From contig NZ_JABFNN010000041.1 of the NCBI RefSeq assembly GCF_013090115.1, positions 46,719-110,718 on the forward strand: 64,000 nt of DNA, in the 5' to 3' direction. Below, one piece after another: positions 52,165 to 61,703 of the stretch. How positions within the stretch are numbered: position 1 is the stretch's first letter; the number at the start of each line of letters is the position of its first letter. The DNA comes from Flagellimonas amphidinii. Its GTDB lineage: Bacteria; Bacteroidota; Bacteroidia; Flavobacteriales; Flavobacteriaceae. A program made the translations under genes and the position numbers. Below the pieces are notes generated by a model that saw only the letters and a list, made by a program, of their open reading frames with translations, was not told where the DNA came from and searched no databases.

Positions 52165-52728
52165 TTGGGTGAAGTTGACTACAAACTACTGTTGAAGGAG
52201 TTAAAAAACTCAAATGAAGCTGCCTTTAAAAATCTCTTCCAGGACTATTGCCCTAAGGTCAAATCTTTTCTCATCTCAGTTAATCTAAAAAAGGATTTGG
52301 AAGATGTAATACAAGAGACCTTTATCACCGTCTGGAACAAAAGAGAAACTATAGACCTTGAAAAATCTTTTGATTCGTATCTCTTCACCATTGCAAAAAA
52401 CTATGCTTTAAAAACATTGCGCAAACAGGTTTTTGTTGAACTTCAAACACCAGAAATCAAAATTGAGGAAGATTCTCAAAATCCTGAAAACGGACTAGAC
52501 CTCGCATTTTACAACAAGACCATAAGTTCCTCTCTGGACAGACTTCCTCCAAAATCAAAAGAGGTTTTTAAAATGAGACGATACGAGGGAATGTCCACAA
52601 AACAAGTTGCTGAAAAGTTGGGAATTGCACCCAAAACTGTTGAAAATTACATGAATACCGCTTTGTCCAAGCTCAGAAAAGACCTGGAACATTTAACTCC
52701 ATTGATAGTTTTCTTTTTGCTCCCGTAA
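52165..52728 (+). CDS. ECF sigma factor, FecI-like
   Basis: Sigma factor of 187 residues starting at a TTG codon (no ATG is available in frame before region 2). Region 2: AFKNLFQDYCPKVKSFL, DLEDVIQETFITVWNKRETID, YLFTIAKNYALKTLRK. Region 4: RLPPKSKEVFKMRRYEGMSTKQVAEKLGIAPKTVENYMNTALSKLRKDL with a clear helix-turn-helix. First gene of the sigma-FecR-SusC-SusD series and probably controls it. It is complete, unlike the truncated sigma-like head at 10201. Confidence 0.92.
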   Translation: MGEVDYKLLLKELKNSNEAAFKNLFQDYCPKVKSFLISVNLKKDLEDVIQETFITVWNKRETIDLEKSFDSYLFTIAKNYALKTLRKQVFVELQTPEIKIEEDSQNPENGLDLAFYNKTISSSLDRLPPKSKEVFKMRRYEGMSTKQVAEKLGIAPKTVENYMNTALSKLRKDLEHLTPLIVFFLLP

Positions 52729-52836
52729 ACCTTTTTACAAAAAGGAAAAGATTTCGTAATGTTTTCATAACGTAATCTGATAGGGTGTTTTTCCCTGTTC
52801 ATGGATATACCCAATGTTCAAGTTGATATTTAGCAT

Positions 52837-53784
52837 ATGACATCCATCAGGGAAATTTGGAGCAAGTATAATAAAGGAAAAGCTTCTATAGAGGAGAAAA
52901 AAAAGCTACTGCAGGCCATAGACAATAATGATCAAGAGCTGGATCAAATCTTATCTGAAAAATGGAGCTCTGCCCAGCCCGGTAATGAAGACACAGAGGG
53001 ACAACATAAGTTATGGGATAACATAGCTGTTCAACTAAGGGCCAAAAACCAAAAAAAGAAACATTTCTATCGCTATGGAATTGCTGCCGGAATCGCAATT
53101 CTTGTCTCTCTATTCTTATTGCTGAAAACCTACAACAATCCCATAATGAAAGTGGAAGTTGCCTCTGGAGAAAAAGTGAAGGAAATAATGCTTCCTGATG
53201 GCTCCAAAGTTTGGATAGATCATGGTTCAGGTATTTCATACCCCAAAACGTTTACATCTGAAGCTCGGAACATTAAACTTAACGGACATGCCTTTTTTGA
53301 GGTCGCCAAAAATCCTGAAAAACCTTTTCTTATAAAGACAGAAGGAATGGAAGTCAAGGTTTTGGGAACCTCTTTTGATGTTTATAATTTCAAGAATGAA
53401 CCACAAAGTGTATCAGTAAGAACGGGTAAAGTAGAAGTTTTGCACACAAGGTCCAACTCCAAAATATATCTTGAAAAAAATGAAAAGACCTTTTATGATC
53501 CATTTCAAGAAACCCTCATCAAAGTTCCTGTAGATTCTGAAATAGCAATTGCTTGGAGAAATAATGTCCTGCATTTTGAAAACATTCCATTGTATCAGGC
53601 CATCAGACAAATTGAACGTAAATATGATGTCAACATCAATTGTTCCGACTCCACTTTATTACTTAAAAAAATAAGGGCTGTTTATAAAAATGAACCTCTT
53701 GATACTGTCTTGAGCGACATAACTTTTGTGACCAGTTCCACATACACCAATATGAAAAATGAAATAATCCTTAAATCCAACTGA
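52837..53784 (+). CDS. FecR-family anti-sigma factor
   Basis: Membrane anti-sigma regulator of 315 residues: cytoplasmic part 1-80, one transmembrane helix about 81-98 (GIAAGIAILVSLFLLLKT), and periplasmic FecR domain (ASGEKVKEIMLPDGSKVWIDHGSGISYPKTF, VKVLGTSFDVYNFK). A C-terminal DUF4974-like portion follows (IPLYQAIRQIERKYDVNI). Shorter than the first FecR (389 residues) mainly at the N-terminus. It should relay the SusC signal to the sigma factor 108 nt upstream. Confidence 0.92.
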   Translation: MTSIREIWSKYNKGKASIEEKKKLLQAIDNNDQELDQILSEKWSSAQPGNEDTEGQHKLWDNIAVQLRAKNQKKKHFYRYGIAAGIAILVSLFLLLKTYNNPIMKVEVASGEKVKEIMLPDGSKVWIDHGSGISYPKTFTSEARNIKLNGHAFFEVAKNPEKPFLIKTEGMEVKVLGTSFDVYNFKNEPQSVSVRTGKVEVLHTRSNSKIYLEKNEKTFYDPFQETLIKVPVDSEIAIAWRNNVLHFENIPLYQAIRQIERKYDVNINCSDSTLLLKKIRAVYKNEPLDTVLSDITFVTSSTYTNMKNEIILKSN

Positions 53785-53904
53785 TGCCAATGACAAACTA
53801 AAAAAGACCTCAAACTAAAAAAAAGGGTTGAAACCAGTGCAATGGCCCAACCCAGATTATAAAGAAATTTACTTAAGCAACTAAATCTCTCTAATTACAA
53901 ACAT

Positions 53905-56900
53905 ATGAAAACCACTATTGATGGCAAACCACGACAAGCCATTTTTAAACTCTACATATGCATACTACTGTTCAATATCTCACTAAGTGCCCAAGCAAAC
54001 AACTTTTTGGACACCGAAATAAGTATTGAGGTATACGAACAAACTGTAGACAGAATACTGAAGGAAATAGAAAACGAGACATCCTTCTCATTCCGGTATG
54101 CTGATGATATTATGCAAGATCAACGAAAGTTTTCCATTGCATACAAGAACACTTTATTAAAAACCATACTTAACGATCTTAGTGAAAAAGCAGGATTGGA
54201 GTATAAAATATCTGGCAATTATATTTCCGTTAAAAGATCCCAAGAAAAATGGAAGCTAAAGGGCAGTGTCATAGACAAACAAAACACGCCAATTCCAGGT
54301 GCCAATGTATCCATAAAGAACAGTGCAGTTGGTACCATTTCTGATTTTGATGGAAAGTTTGAACTAGAAGTTTCCCCTGGTGACATTCTTGTTTTTTCCT
54401 ATATAGGTTTTACAACACAGGAAGTATCCATTACAAATCAGCAAGAACTTACGGTCAGTTTAAATGAAAATGTGGACCAGCTTCAAGAAGTAATTGTATA
54501 TGGTTATGGTACCGGAACCAAGGAAAAATTCAATGGGGCCGTATCAAAGGTAGATTCAGAAAAATTAAATAATTTTTCCTCTGCAAACTTTGAACAAGCC
54601 TTGGCAGGCAATGTGGCTGGGGTTCAAGTAGTAGGTAACGGAAAAAATCCTGGAGAAAATTCAGTAATTCAAATCCGTGGATTGAACACCTTAACGGCAG
54701 GGACGAATCCTTTGATCGTTGTTGACGGAAATCCACTTACGGAAGGTTCTTCTTTTAGTTCAATCAGTAATCAAGACATAGCATCCATTAATATTCTTAA
54801 GGATGCAGCTTCTGCTGCCATTTATGGATCTAGGGCATCTAACGGAGTTATTTTGATCACAACAAAAAAAGGAAAACAAGGAGACCTTAAAGTTACTTAC
54901 GACACTTACTATGGTTTTCAAAATCGCATCGACAATTTTGAATTGGCAGATGCCTACGATACTGCACTTTTTGACCTTGACGCCCGTAATTTTGGTTATA
55001 TATCCGGTGGAACTGGAAGGAGCATCGCAGACGACAATGCTACTAGGGATGCCAATGGCGGAGGTAAACGTAGTAGAGTGCAACCATTTTTACAAGATTA
55101 TGTTAATGGACAAACTGGTTTAACAAATACCGATTGGACAGATGCCGTATTTAGAACAGCACACCAACAAAATCACTATATAAATCTAAGTGGTGGCACT
55201 GAAAAAACGGATTATTCTGTATCCTTTGGATATTTAGACCAAGAAAACATCATTATAAGTTCAGATTACAAGCGGTACACGACCAATTTACAGCTGAACA
55301 CACAAATAAGTGACCGAGTGCGATTTGGAATTACTTCCAATATCTCCTTGGTAAACTCCAATCCAACTGGGAAAAGAGGTTGGTCCTCCCATGACGCAAG
55401 GACAAACAATCAACCAGACCCGGCTTATGCTGTTGTCTTGATGCATCCCTATTACCCTATTTATAATGCAGATGGTTCTTTTGCCATTGCCAATCAGATT
55501 GACGATAACAATGACAACTGGGATGGTCCAATTTCAGAAAATGTGGTTGCCAAGGCAGAATTGACCAACTTTTTTGAGCGCCGACTCAGAGTTTTTGGAA
55601 ACACCTATCTAGAAGCTGACATCTACGATGGTTTACGGTTTAAAACTTCCTTTGGAGGTGATTACAATACCATTTTCAGTGAATTCTTTGCCCCTTCGAA
55701 CATAGGGAATTACAGAACCCCCGTGGCCAACAATTTAGCTGTGGCTTTTGAGAACAATAACAGAAGGGAAAATTATATCACGGAAAATTTATTGACCTAT
55801 AATAAAACCTTCGGCAAACATACCATTGACGCACTATTCGGTTTTAGTTATCAACAGGAAAGTCGTTTCAATACCAGATTGGAGAGTAATAATTTTGCAG
55901 ATGATAACCTTAGAAATATTGCAGGTGCTACTAATCCTTCCTCTCAAGTACAAAGAAGAAAATGGGCCTTAACATCTTACTTCAGCAGATTGCAATATGA
56001 TTATGATGGGAAATATTCAATATCTGGTTCTTTAAGAAGAGACGGTTCTTCAAGATTTGGGGCCAATACCAAGTTCGGTAATTTCGCTTCCCTTTCAGGT
56101 GGCTGGGTATTGAGCAATGAAGCTTTCTTTCCTGATAACAAGCTTGTAAGCTTTGCCAAATTAAGAGCAAGTTGGGGACAGACCGGAAACAACCAAATTG
56201 GTGATTTTGCTGCAATAGCATTGGTGGAACCTGACAATTACGTAATTGACAATCAATTGGTTTCTGGATCTTACACTAGCACTTCTCCAAATCCAAATCT
56301 TTCATGGGAAACCAATACAGCATTAAATTTAGGGGTTGACTTAGGATTCTTGGACAACAAACTGTTTTTGACCGCCGAGTATTACAATTCCAAAACAACA
56401 GACCTTTTATTAGATGTTCCAGTACCTCAACAATCCGGTTTTGAAGAGTCATTACAAAACATCGGGGAATTGGAAAACAGAGGTTTTGAATTTGAGTTAC
56501 GGGGTAGCAACTTCCAAGTAGGAGAGTTAAATATTGGATTCAACGCCAACCTAACCACCAATAAAAATGAAATCTTGGCCCTTGGTGATGGACAGGAACA
56601 AATTATTGATAGTAGGGGTGGCATGGGTTTCTTGACCAAAGTAGGTGGAAGTATTGCCGAATTTTATGCCTATGATATTATAGGAGTATACCGTTCCCAA
56701 GCGCAACTGGATGCTGAGACCATTACTCCGCTATCTGGAACAGAAGTAGGTGACTACGTGGTTAGAGATGTAGATGGTGATGGAGAAATAACTCCTGATG
56801 ACAGAACTACCCTAGGGCAATACAATCCAAAGTTCACTTACGGTTTTGGAATCAGTTTAAATTACAAAGGCTTTGACCTTAATGCCCAATTTAATGGTAT

Positions 56901-57348
56901 TGAGGGCAGAAAAGTGACAGATAACATGCTTTACGATGCAGAAAGCGGTGAAGGTTTTTTTGTGCCAACTAAATATTATGTGGACAATTATTTTAACGAC
57001 AGAAATCCTGATGGATTTTTTAGAAGACCAGATTTCTCAAGTTTCTCTTCAGCGGGTAGATTGACCAGAGCCTCTAGCCTATCTGTTTATGATGCAGATT
57101 ACTTCAGATTACGAAGTATTCAATTGGGGTATAATTTCCAATCAAATATTACGGATTATTTAGGGGTTGACGCACTTAGACTTTACATGACGGGAAACAA
57201 TATTTTCAACATCACGAATTATAGAGGGTACAATTCCGATGGTATTACGGCAACAAGTAACGAGGCCCAGACATTGACAAGAGGTTTCATTAATTCTACG
57301 AGTCCTTTAACTCGATTTGTGGCCCTTGGATTAAACGTGAAATTTTAA
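53905..57348 (+). CDS. SusC/RagA-like TonB-dependent transporter with STN domain
   Basis: Outer-membrane importer of 1147 residues. Signal segment (LYICILLFNISLSAQA), STN domain at about 40-110 (VDRILKEIENETSFSFRYADDI ... LKTILNDLSEKAGLEYKI), CarboxypepD_reg-like domain at about 118-195 (VIDKQNTPIPGANVSIKNS), plug with QEVIVYGYGTGTKEKFNGAVSKV, and barrel ending FVALGLNVKF. Linked to the sigma/FecR pair upstream and SusD downstream (17-nt gap). Enzymes that follow act on phosphodiesters and an unknown MBL substrate, hinting at a phosphate-containing ligand rather than a plain glycan. Confidence 0.94.
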   Translation: MKTTIDGKPRQAIFKLYICILLFNISLSAQANNFLDTEISIEVYEQTVDRILKEIENETSFSFRYADDIMQDQRKFSIAYKNTLLKTILNDLSEKAGLEYKISGNYISVKRSQEKWKLKGSVIDKQNTPIPGANVSIKNSAVGTISDFDGKFELEVSPGDILVFSYIGFTTQEVSITNQQELTVSLNENVDQLQEVIVYGYGTGTKEKFNGAVSKVDSEKLNNFSSANFEQALAGNVAGVQVVGNGKNPGENSVIQIRGLNTLTAGTNPLIVVDGNPLTEGSSFSSISNQDIASINILKDAASAAIYGSRASNGVILITTKKGKQGDLKVTYDTYYGFQNRIDNFELADAYDTALFDLDARNFGYISGGTGRSIADDNATRDANGGGKRSRVQPFLQDYVNGQTGLTNTDWTDAVFRTAHQQNHYINLSGGTEKTDYSVSFGYLDQENIIISSDYKRYTTNLQLNTQISDRVRFGITSNISLVNSNPTGKRGWSSHDARTNNQPDPAYAVVLMHPYYPIYNADGSFAIANQIDDNNDNWDGPISENVVAKAELTNFFERRLRVFGNTYLEADIYDGLRFKTSFGGDYNTIFSEFFAPSNIGNYRTPVANNLAVAFENNNRRENYITENLLTYNKTFGKHTIDALFGFSYQQESRFNTRLESNNFADDNLRNIAGATNPSSQVQRRKWALTSYFSRLQYDYDGKYSISGSLRRDGSSRFGANTKFGNFASLSGGWVLSNEAFFPDNKLVSFAKLRASWGQTGNNQIGDFAAIALVEPDNYVIDNQLVSGSYTSTSPNPNLSWETNTALNLGVDLGFLDNKLFLTAEYYNSKTTDLLLDVPVPQQSGFEESLQNIGELENRGFEFELRGSNFQVGELNIGFNANLTTNKNEILALGDGQEQIIDSRGGMGFLTKVGGSIAEFYAYDIIGVYRSQAQLDAETITPLSGTEVGDYVVRDVDGDGEITPDDRTTLGQYNPKFTYGFGISLNYKGFDLNAQFNGIEGRKVTDNMLYDAESGEGFFVPTKYYVDNYFNDRNPDGFFRRPDFSSFSSAGRLTRASSLSVYDADYFRLRSIQLGYNFQSNITDYLGVDALRLYMTGNNIFNITNYRGYNSDGITATSNEAQTLTRGFINSTSPLTRFVALGLNVKF

Positions 57349-57365
57349 ATCTAAAGATTCATAAA

Positions 57366-58784
57366 ATGAAATTCTATAAATATATATTTCTTATCACAGT
57401 AGTTTCACTGGGCTTTATCTCTTGTGAAGACGAATTGGATATTCTCCCTATTACGGAAAAATCTGCGAACAGCTTCTTTTCCAACGAGGCAGAAATTGAA
57501 AGTGCAATTGCAGGGGTCTATGGACAATTGCAAAATGGAGGTTTGTATGGTCTAGATTTGATTGGCGTTGGTGAAATCTCAGGAGAAGATTCCTTTGAAG
57601 AAATTGCCGCTAACGATGGTGGCCGTTTTGGACAATTGGACGATTTTTCCACCAATGCTGGAAATGATTTGGTGGGTGACATTTGGGAGCAATCTTACAG
57701 AGGTATTCAACGTGCCAATGTGGTGTTGAACAGAATTACGGATATTGAGTTCGAAGATGCATCAGTAAAAACCAATAGAATTGGGGAAATGAAGTTCGTG
57801 CGCGCCCTATTGTACTTCAATTTGGTACGTCTCTATGGGGATGTTCCTTTGGTGGTTGAAGAAACCGCAAGCCCTTTTGATTACTTTGGACAAGGAAGGA
57901 CCCCTGCTGATCAAGTCTATACACAAATTGAAACCGATCTTTTGGATGCCATTCAAGATTTGCCATCTACAAAATCTCCTGCAAGACCTGCAGAAGGTGC
58001 GGCCCGTGCCCTACTTGCTGATGTACAATTGACCCAAGGTAATTTTACAGGAGCCCTTACCAACTTGGAAACTGTGGTAAACTCTGGGGAATATGAGCTC
58101 ATGCCTACTACTGCCGAAGTTTTTGGAGTAGCCAATGAAGGAAATGCCGAGATTTTATTCGAAGTACAATTTGCAAGTGGATTCAATGCTGATGGAAACA
58201 TTGAGGGAAGTCCAGCTGGATCACAATTTAGACCTTCGGGAACAACAGCAAATGCAAAGGGGCATAATTTACCTACACAGGCATTTATTGATTCCTTTGA
58301 AGCTGGTGATACTAGACTCGATGATTATGTTGCTGTAGATCCAGATGCCAATCCATTCTATTTCTCTTTAAAATATGAAGTTTCCTCAACAGGTGCCAAC
58401 GATGGTGGCAGCGATCATCTTATAATTCGCTATGCAGATGTACTTTTAAAATATGCCGAGGCCTTGAACGAAAATGGAAGAACGGGAGATGCTATCACCC
58501 AATTGAATGCAGTTAGAGCCAGAGCGGGATTGGGTGCTACATCAGCAACATCAGAAGAAGAAGTAAGAACGGCAATTCGCCAAGAACGCCGCTTTGAATT
58601 AATGGGCGAAGGACATCGCTGGTTTGACCTTAAACGATATGGAACAGCTATTGAAGTTATGAATGCTTTCTTTGAAAGCACCGGGGCAACAACAAGAATT
58701 GACCAAAACAATTTACTGCTGCCTGTTCCTCAAAGTCAGATAGATACAGACCCAGATTTCATTATACAAAATCCAGGATATTAA
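57366..58784 (+). CDS. SusD/RagB-like outer-membrane lipoprotein
   Basis: Lipoprotein of 472 residues (signal VVSLGFISC), partner of the preceding SusC. Family blocks: FFSNEAEIESAIAGVYGQLQNGG, WEQSYRGIQRANVVLNRI, GEMKFVRALLYFNLVRLYGDVPLVVEE, ARALLADVQLTQGNF, KYAEALNENGRTGDAITQLNAVRARAGL, IRQERRFELMGEGHRWFDLKRYG, and LLPVPQSQIDTDPDFIIQNPGY. Slightly short for the family. A hairpin follows directly after the stop. Confidence 0.94.
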   Translation: MKFYKYIFLITVVSLGFISCEDELDILPITEKSANSFFSNEAEIESAIAGVYGQLQNGGLYGLDLIGVGEISGEDSFEEIAANDGGRFGQLDDFSTNAGNDLVGDIWEQSYRGIQRANVVLNRITDIEFEDASVKTNRIGEMKFVRALLYFNLVRLYGDVPLVVEETASPFDYFGQGRTPADQVYTQIETDLLDAIQDLPSTKSPARPAEGAARALLADVQLTQGNFTGALTNLETVVNSGEYELMPTTAEVFGVANEGNAEILFEVQFASGFNADGNIEGSPAGSQFRPSGTTANAKGHNLPTQAFIDSFEAGDTRLDDYVAVDPDANPFYFSLKYEVSSTGANDGGSDHLIIRYADVLLKYAEALNENGRTGDAITQLNAVRARAGLGATSATSEEEVRTAIRQERRFELMGEGHRWFDLKRYGTAIEVMNAFFESTGATTRIDQNNLLLPVPQSQIDTDPDFIIQNPGY

Positions 58785-58789
58785 TCTAA

Positions 58790-58821
58790 AAGGGGCATGG
58801 AAAACCATGCCCCTTACTTTA
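58790..58821 (+). terminator. Hairpin after SusD, possible terminator or attenuator
   Basis: A perfect 11-bp stem AAGGGGCATGG / CCATGCCCCTT (58790-58815) with AAAA loop is followed by the weak tract ACTTTATA. The next gene starts only 13 nt later, so read-through may be partial, giving more SusCD than enzyme transcript. Confidence 0.65.
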
Positions 58822-58827
58822 TAATTT

Positions 58828-59754
58828 ATGAAAACACTTCTATACAAGTTGAGTATTTGTTGCATACTGTTCATTTCCTATCAAGGACAATCGCAGCAGC
58901 TTGAAAACACTGCAGGAAAAGTCATTTCTGTTAATGACATGATCAACAATCTTAAGGATTCCTCAAATGACCAAATAATTGTTGTGGCACATAGGGGAGA
59001 CTGGAGAAATGCTCCTGAAAATTCTCTCCAGGCTATAAAAAATTGCATCGCCTTGGGAGTGGATATGGTAGAAATTGATGTTAGGGAAACCAAAGATGGC
59101 CAACTTGTTTTAATGCACGACAAAACCATTGATAGGACCACCACAGGAAAAGGAAAAGTAGCTGAACTCACATGGAAATACCTACAAACATTACAATTAC
59201 GCGATGGCATTGGTCACGAAACTCCACATAAAATCCCAACATTGGAAGATGCCTTGGAAGTGGCCAAAGGAAAAATTTTGGTAAACCTGGATAAAAGCTA
59301 TGACATTTTTGATAAATGTTTTGAAATCGTCAAAAAGACAGGCACCCAAAATCAAGTGGTCATTAAAGGAGCAATTCCTTATAAACAGGTAAAAAAAGAG
59401 TTTGGAACCTATTTGGACAAGGTTTTCTTTATGCCCATTGTACGCTTGAAAAACAAAGGCTCCAAAGTAATTGTCAATGAATATTTGGATAACCTAAATC
59501 CAGTAGCATTTGAATTTACGGTCCCACAAGATACCCTAGAGATGATTTCCCAATTTGATGACATTAGAGCCAAAGGTTCTTCGGTTTGGGTCAACTCTCT
59601 TTGGCCCTACCACAATGGTGGGCATGATGATGAAAAAGCCGCATTGGATCCAACTGTATATGATTGGTACATCGAGAACCATATTGATATCATTCAAACG
59701 GACAGGCCCAAATTGCTAATTGACTACTTAAGAAAAAAAGGCTTGCACAAATAG
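58828..59754 (+). CDS. Glycerophosphodiester phosphodiesterase, exported
   Basis: Periplasmic or surface enzyme of 308 residues with a signal peptide (CCILFISYQGQSQQ). The GDPD TIM barrel begins VVAHRGDWRNAPENSLQAIKNCIALGVDMVEIDVRETKDGQLVLMHDKTIDRTTTGKGKV, containing the catalytic His-Arg, the metal-binding Glu/Asp and the second His. The C-terminal NHIDIIQTDRPKLLIDYL strand closes the barrel. It would release glycerol-3-phosphate from lipid head groups or similar diesters. Follows SusD and precedes the MBL-fold gene by 10 nt. Confidence 0.92.
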   Translation: MKTLLYKLSICCILFISYQGQSQQLENTAGKVISVNDMINNLKDSSNDQIIVVAHRGDWRNAPENSLQAIKNCIALGVDMVEIDVRETKDGQLVLMHDKTIDRTTTGKGKVAELTWKYLQTLQLRDGIGHETPHKIPTLEDALEVAKGKILVNLDKSYDIFDKCFEIVKKTGTQNQVVIKGAIPYKQVKKEFGTYLDKVFFMPIVRLKNKGSKVIVNEYLDNLNPVAFEFTVPQDTLEMISQFDDIRAKGSSVWVNSLWPYHNGGHDDEKAALDPTVYDWYIENHIDIIQTDRPKLLIDYLRKKGLHK

Positions 59755-59764
59755 AGTTCATACC

Positions 59765-61024
59765 ATGAAATCGATAACATATCTTACTTCTTCTCTTGCC
59801 CTATTTGTATGTATTGCTTTAATGCTTGCAGCTTCGGTTCATGATTCAAAAAGTTCTGAAGCTGAAAAGAAAGACCCAACAACTTTACAAAAGCTTAAAA
59901 AATGGGAAGAAGGTTATTTGGACATTCATCATATCAATACAGGAAGTGGCGATGCCTGTTTTATGATCCTGCCAGATGGGACCACCTTATTATTCGATGC
60001 CGGTGCATTAAACAAACAAGAGTTTGAGGAAAGGGCTGCACCTCTTAAAGCAACTTCTCCTGTTCCAAATGATTCTTTGCCAACCGCCCATTGGATAGCC
60101 AACTACATTCAAAAAACGCATCCTAATGGCGCTGATGCCAATATCGACTATGCTTTAGTATCTCACTTTCATGGTGATCATTATGGAAGTTTAGTTGCCT
60201 TGGGCAATGCTGTTCCCATCAAAAAGGTCATCGACAGAAACTATCCAGAATATGATTTTCCAGTTGACTTAAGAAAACATCATTTGGAAAATAAAACCTT
60301 TCAAGACTACTTGGCATTTCTAGCAAAAGATGAAATAACTGCAGAAAGTTTAAAGGTTGGCCAAAGCAATCAAATACAATTGATGAAGAATCCAATCGCA
60401 TATCCAAATTTTTCAATCACCAATGTAAAAGCAAATGCCGCTATTTGGACCGGTATGGGTGAAAGCACCCAAGAACATTTTACAAAAGAACAAATACTGA
60501 ACCACTATAATGGCAAATACAATGAAAACCCCTTGAGTTTGGCCATTAAAATCAGCTATGGAAGCTTCGATTATTTTACCGGAGGTGACAACACAGGGCT
60601 GCAAGGTTTCGGTTTGCCCAAATGGTTTGATGTTGAAACCCCAATTGCCAAAGCTGTTGGAAAAGTAGAAGCATTAACACTCAACCATCATGGCAATAGG
60701 GACGCAACCAATCTATTTTTTGTAAACAAGCTAGATCCTAAAGTGGTGATACAACAATTATGGTGTTCGGATCACCCTGGGCAGGAAGTTTACCAACGTT
60801 TAATTCACCAGAATGACTCTATGGAAAAGCGGGAAATTTTTTCTACCAATATGCATCCAGAGACTTTGGTCACCTACGGCCCATGGTTCGCAAAAAACTA
60901 TAAAAGTACCCAAGGACATATTTTAATACGAATCTATCCAAAAGGAAAAGAGTATGAGGTCATAATTATTAATGAAGAAACTTTTAGAGTAAAAAAAGTA
61001 TATGGCCCATATAGTTCTCAATGA
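59765..61024 (+). CDS. Metallo-beta-lactamase-fold hydrolase, exported
   Basis: Protein of 419 residues with a hydrophobic N-terminal signal (SSLALFVCIALMLAASV). The opening YLDIHHINTGSGDACFMILPDGTTLLFDAG and the metal motif VSHFHGDHYGSL (HxHxDH) are of the ComEC-like MBL type; a late NHHGNRDAT block supplies another ligand. Function unknown: relatives include competence-type nucleases and phosphodiesterases, and the GDPD partner suggests a phosphoester substrate. Last gene of the operon, followed by a strong terminator. Confidence 0.85.
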   Translation: MKSITYLTSSLALFVCIALMLAASVHDSKSSEAEKKDPTTLQKLKKWEEGYLDIHHINTGSGDACFMILPDGTTLLFDAGALNKQEFEERAAPLKATSPVPNDSLPTAHWIANYIQKTHPNGADANIDYALVSHFHGDHYGSLVALGNAVPIKKVIDRNYPEYDFPVDLRKHHLENKTFQDYLAFLAKDEITAESLKVGQSNQIQLMKNPIAYPNFSITNVKANAAIWTGMGESTQEHFTKEQILNHYNGKYNENPLSLAIKISYGSFDYFTGGDNTGLQGFGLPKWFDVETPIAKAVGKVEALTLNHHGNRDATNLFFVNKLDPKVVIQQLWCSDHPGQEVYQRLIHQNDSMEKREIFSTNMHPETLVTYGPWFAKNYKSTQGHILIRIYPKGKEYEVIIINEETFRVKKVYGPYSSQ

Positions 61025-61080
61025 GTGTATTTGTAAATTTTCATAATTAGTTTAATTTGTTTTGCGTTAGTTTTATGCCT

Positions 61081-61112
61081 AAAAGCGCGGTCCTTTTGAC
61101 TGCGCTTTTTTT
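61081..61112 (+). terminator. Terminator of the SusCD-GDPD-MBL operon
   Basis: A 12-bp stem AAAAGCGCGGTC / GACTGCGCTTTT (one G-U pair) with loop CTTTT runs into a total of seven T residues. It lies 57 nt past the MBL-fold gene stop. Confidence 0.85.
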
Positions 61113-61344
61113 GTTATGTCCCTTATTTAAAAATCACACAAAACTAACCACCAAACCATATTGCCCATTCGTTAGATGAAACAGGGCATCCATTAGGTAA
61201 ACACTAAATAAATCGAATGAACATTCTATGTTTGTAGTGCAAGTACGTGTTGGCATATTGAGAATTAAATCAATTCAACACGATTATATATAGTAATGCA
61301 CTTTTAGGCTGTTGGTCATAAAGTGTTTAGTTTAGTTGAGGTTT

Positions 61345-61393
61345 CCATTACGCCAAGGAATTAATCACATTCCTTGGTGGTAATGGGTTTTTT
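61345..61393 (+). terminator. Long hairpin terminator with no gene directly upstream
   Basis: Left arm CCATTACGCCAAGGAAT and right arm ATTCCTTGGTGGTAATGG pair over about 17 bp with one bulge; the loop is 7 nt and TTTTTT follows. The preceding operon already has its own terminator 230 bp earlier, so this one may end a non-coding transcript started near the TATGTTTG box at 61227. Confidence 0.65.
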
Positions 61394-61703
61394 AAGACAT
61401 TCTTCAAAAAGTATTCCCTTTATTTTATTCCTGATATCTACAAGAGTCGTTTTTAACAGCTCTTTCTTTTAAATTAATGAATCCCCGATTTTTCTAAAAA
61501 TTGTATTGGAAAAATAAACTCAAAAATAGTCGATTCTTCTCTTTTGAGATTTTCTAACGTTGATCCATTTATGCTTTTCGTCAATTCTAGTCCCGCATAG
61601 GTTAATTACCCTTAACAGATATAAAATCAGGGCAGTACTTTAATTCTTTGTTAACATGAATCATGTGTTCATCCCAAAGTTCTCATAAAAAAACCTACTG
61701 CTT

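Larger units (their letters stand above)
61025..61703. other. 679-bp intergenic region with two strong hairpins
   Basis: Contains the operon terminator (61081-61112), a TATGTTTG promoter-like box (61227-61234), and a second long hairpin with T-run (61345-61393), possibly delimiting a small RNA. A short plus-strand frame from an ATG at 61656 stops at once, so the adhesin start at 61704 is the first usable one. Confidence 0.55.

Noticed and set aside
52886..53239. 117-codon minus-strand frame opposite the FecR gene
   Set aside because: Fully inside a well-supported FecR gene and without recognisable motifs.
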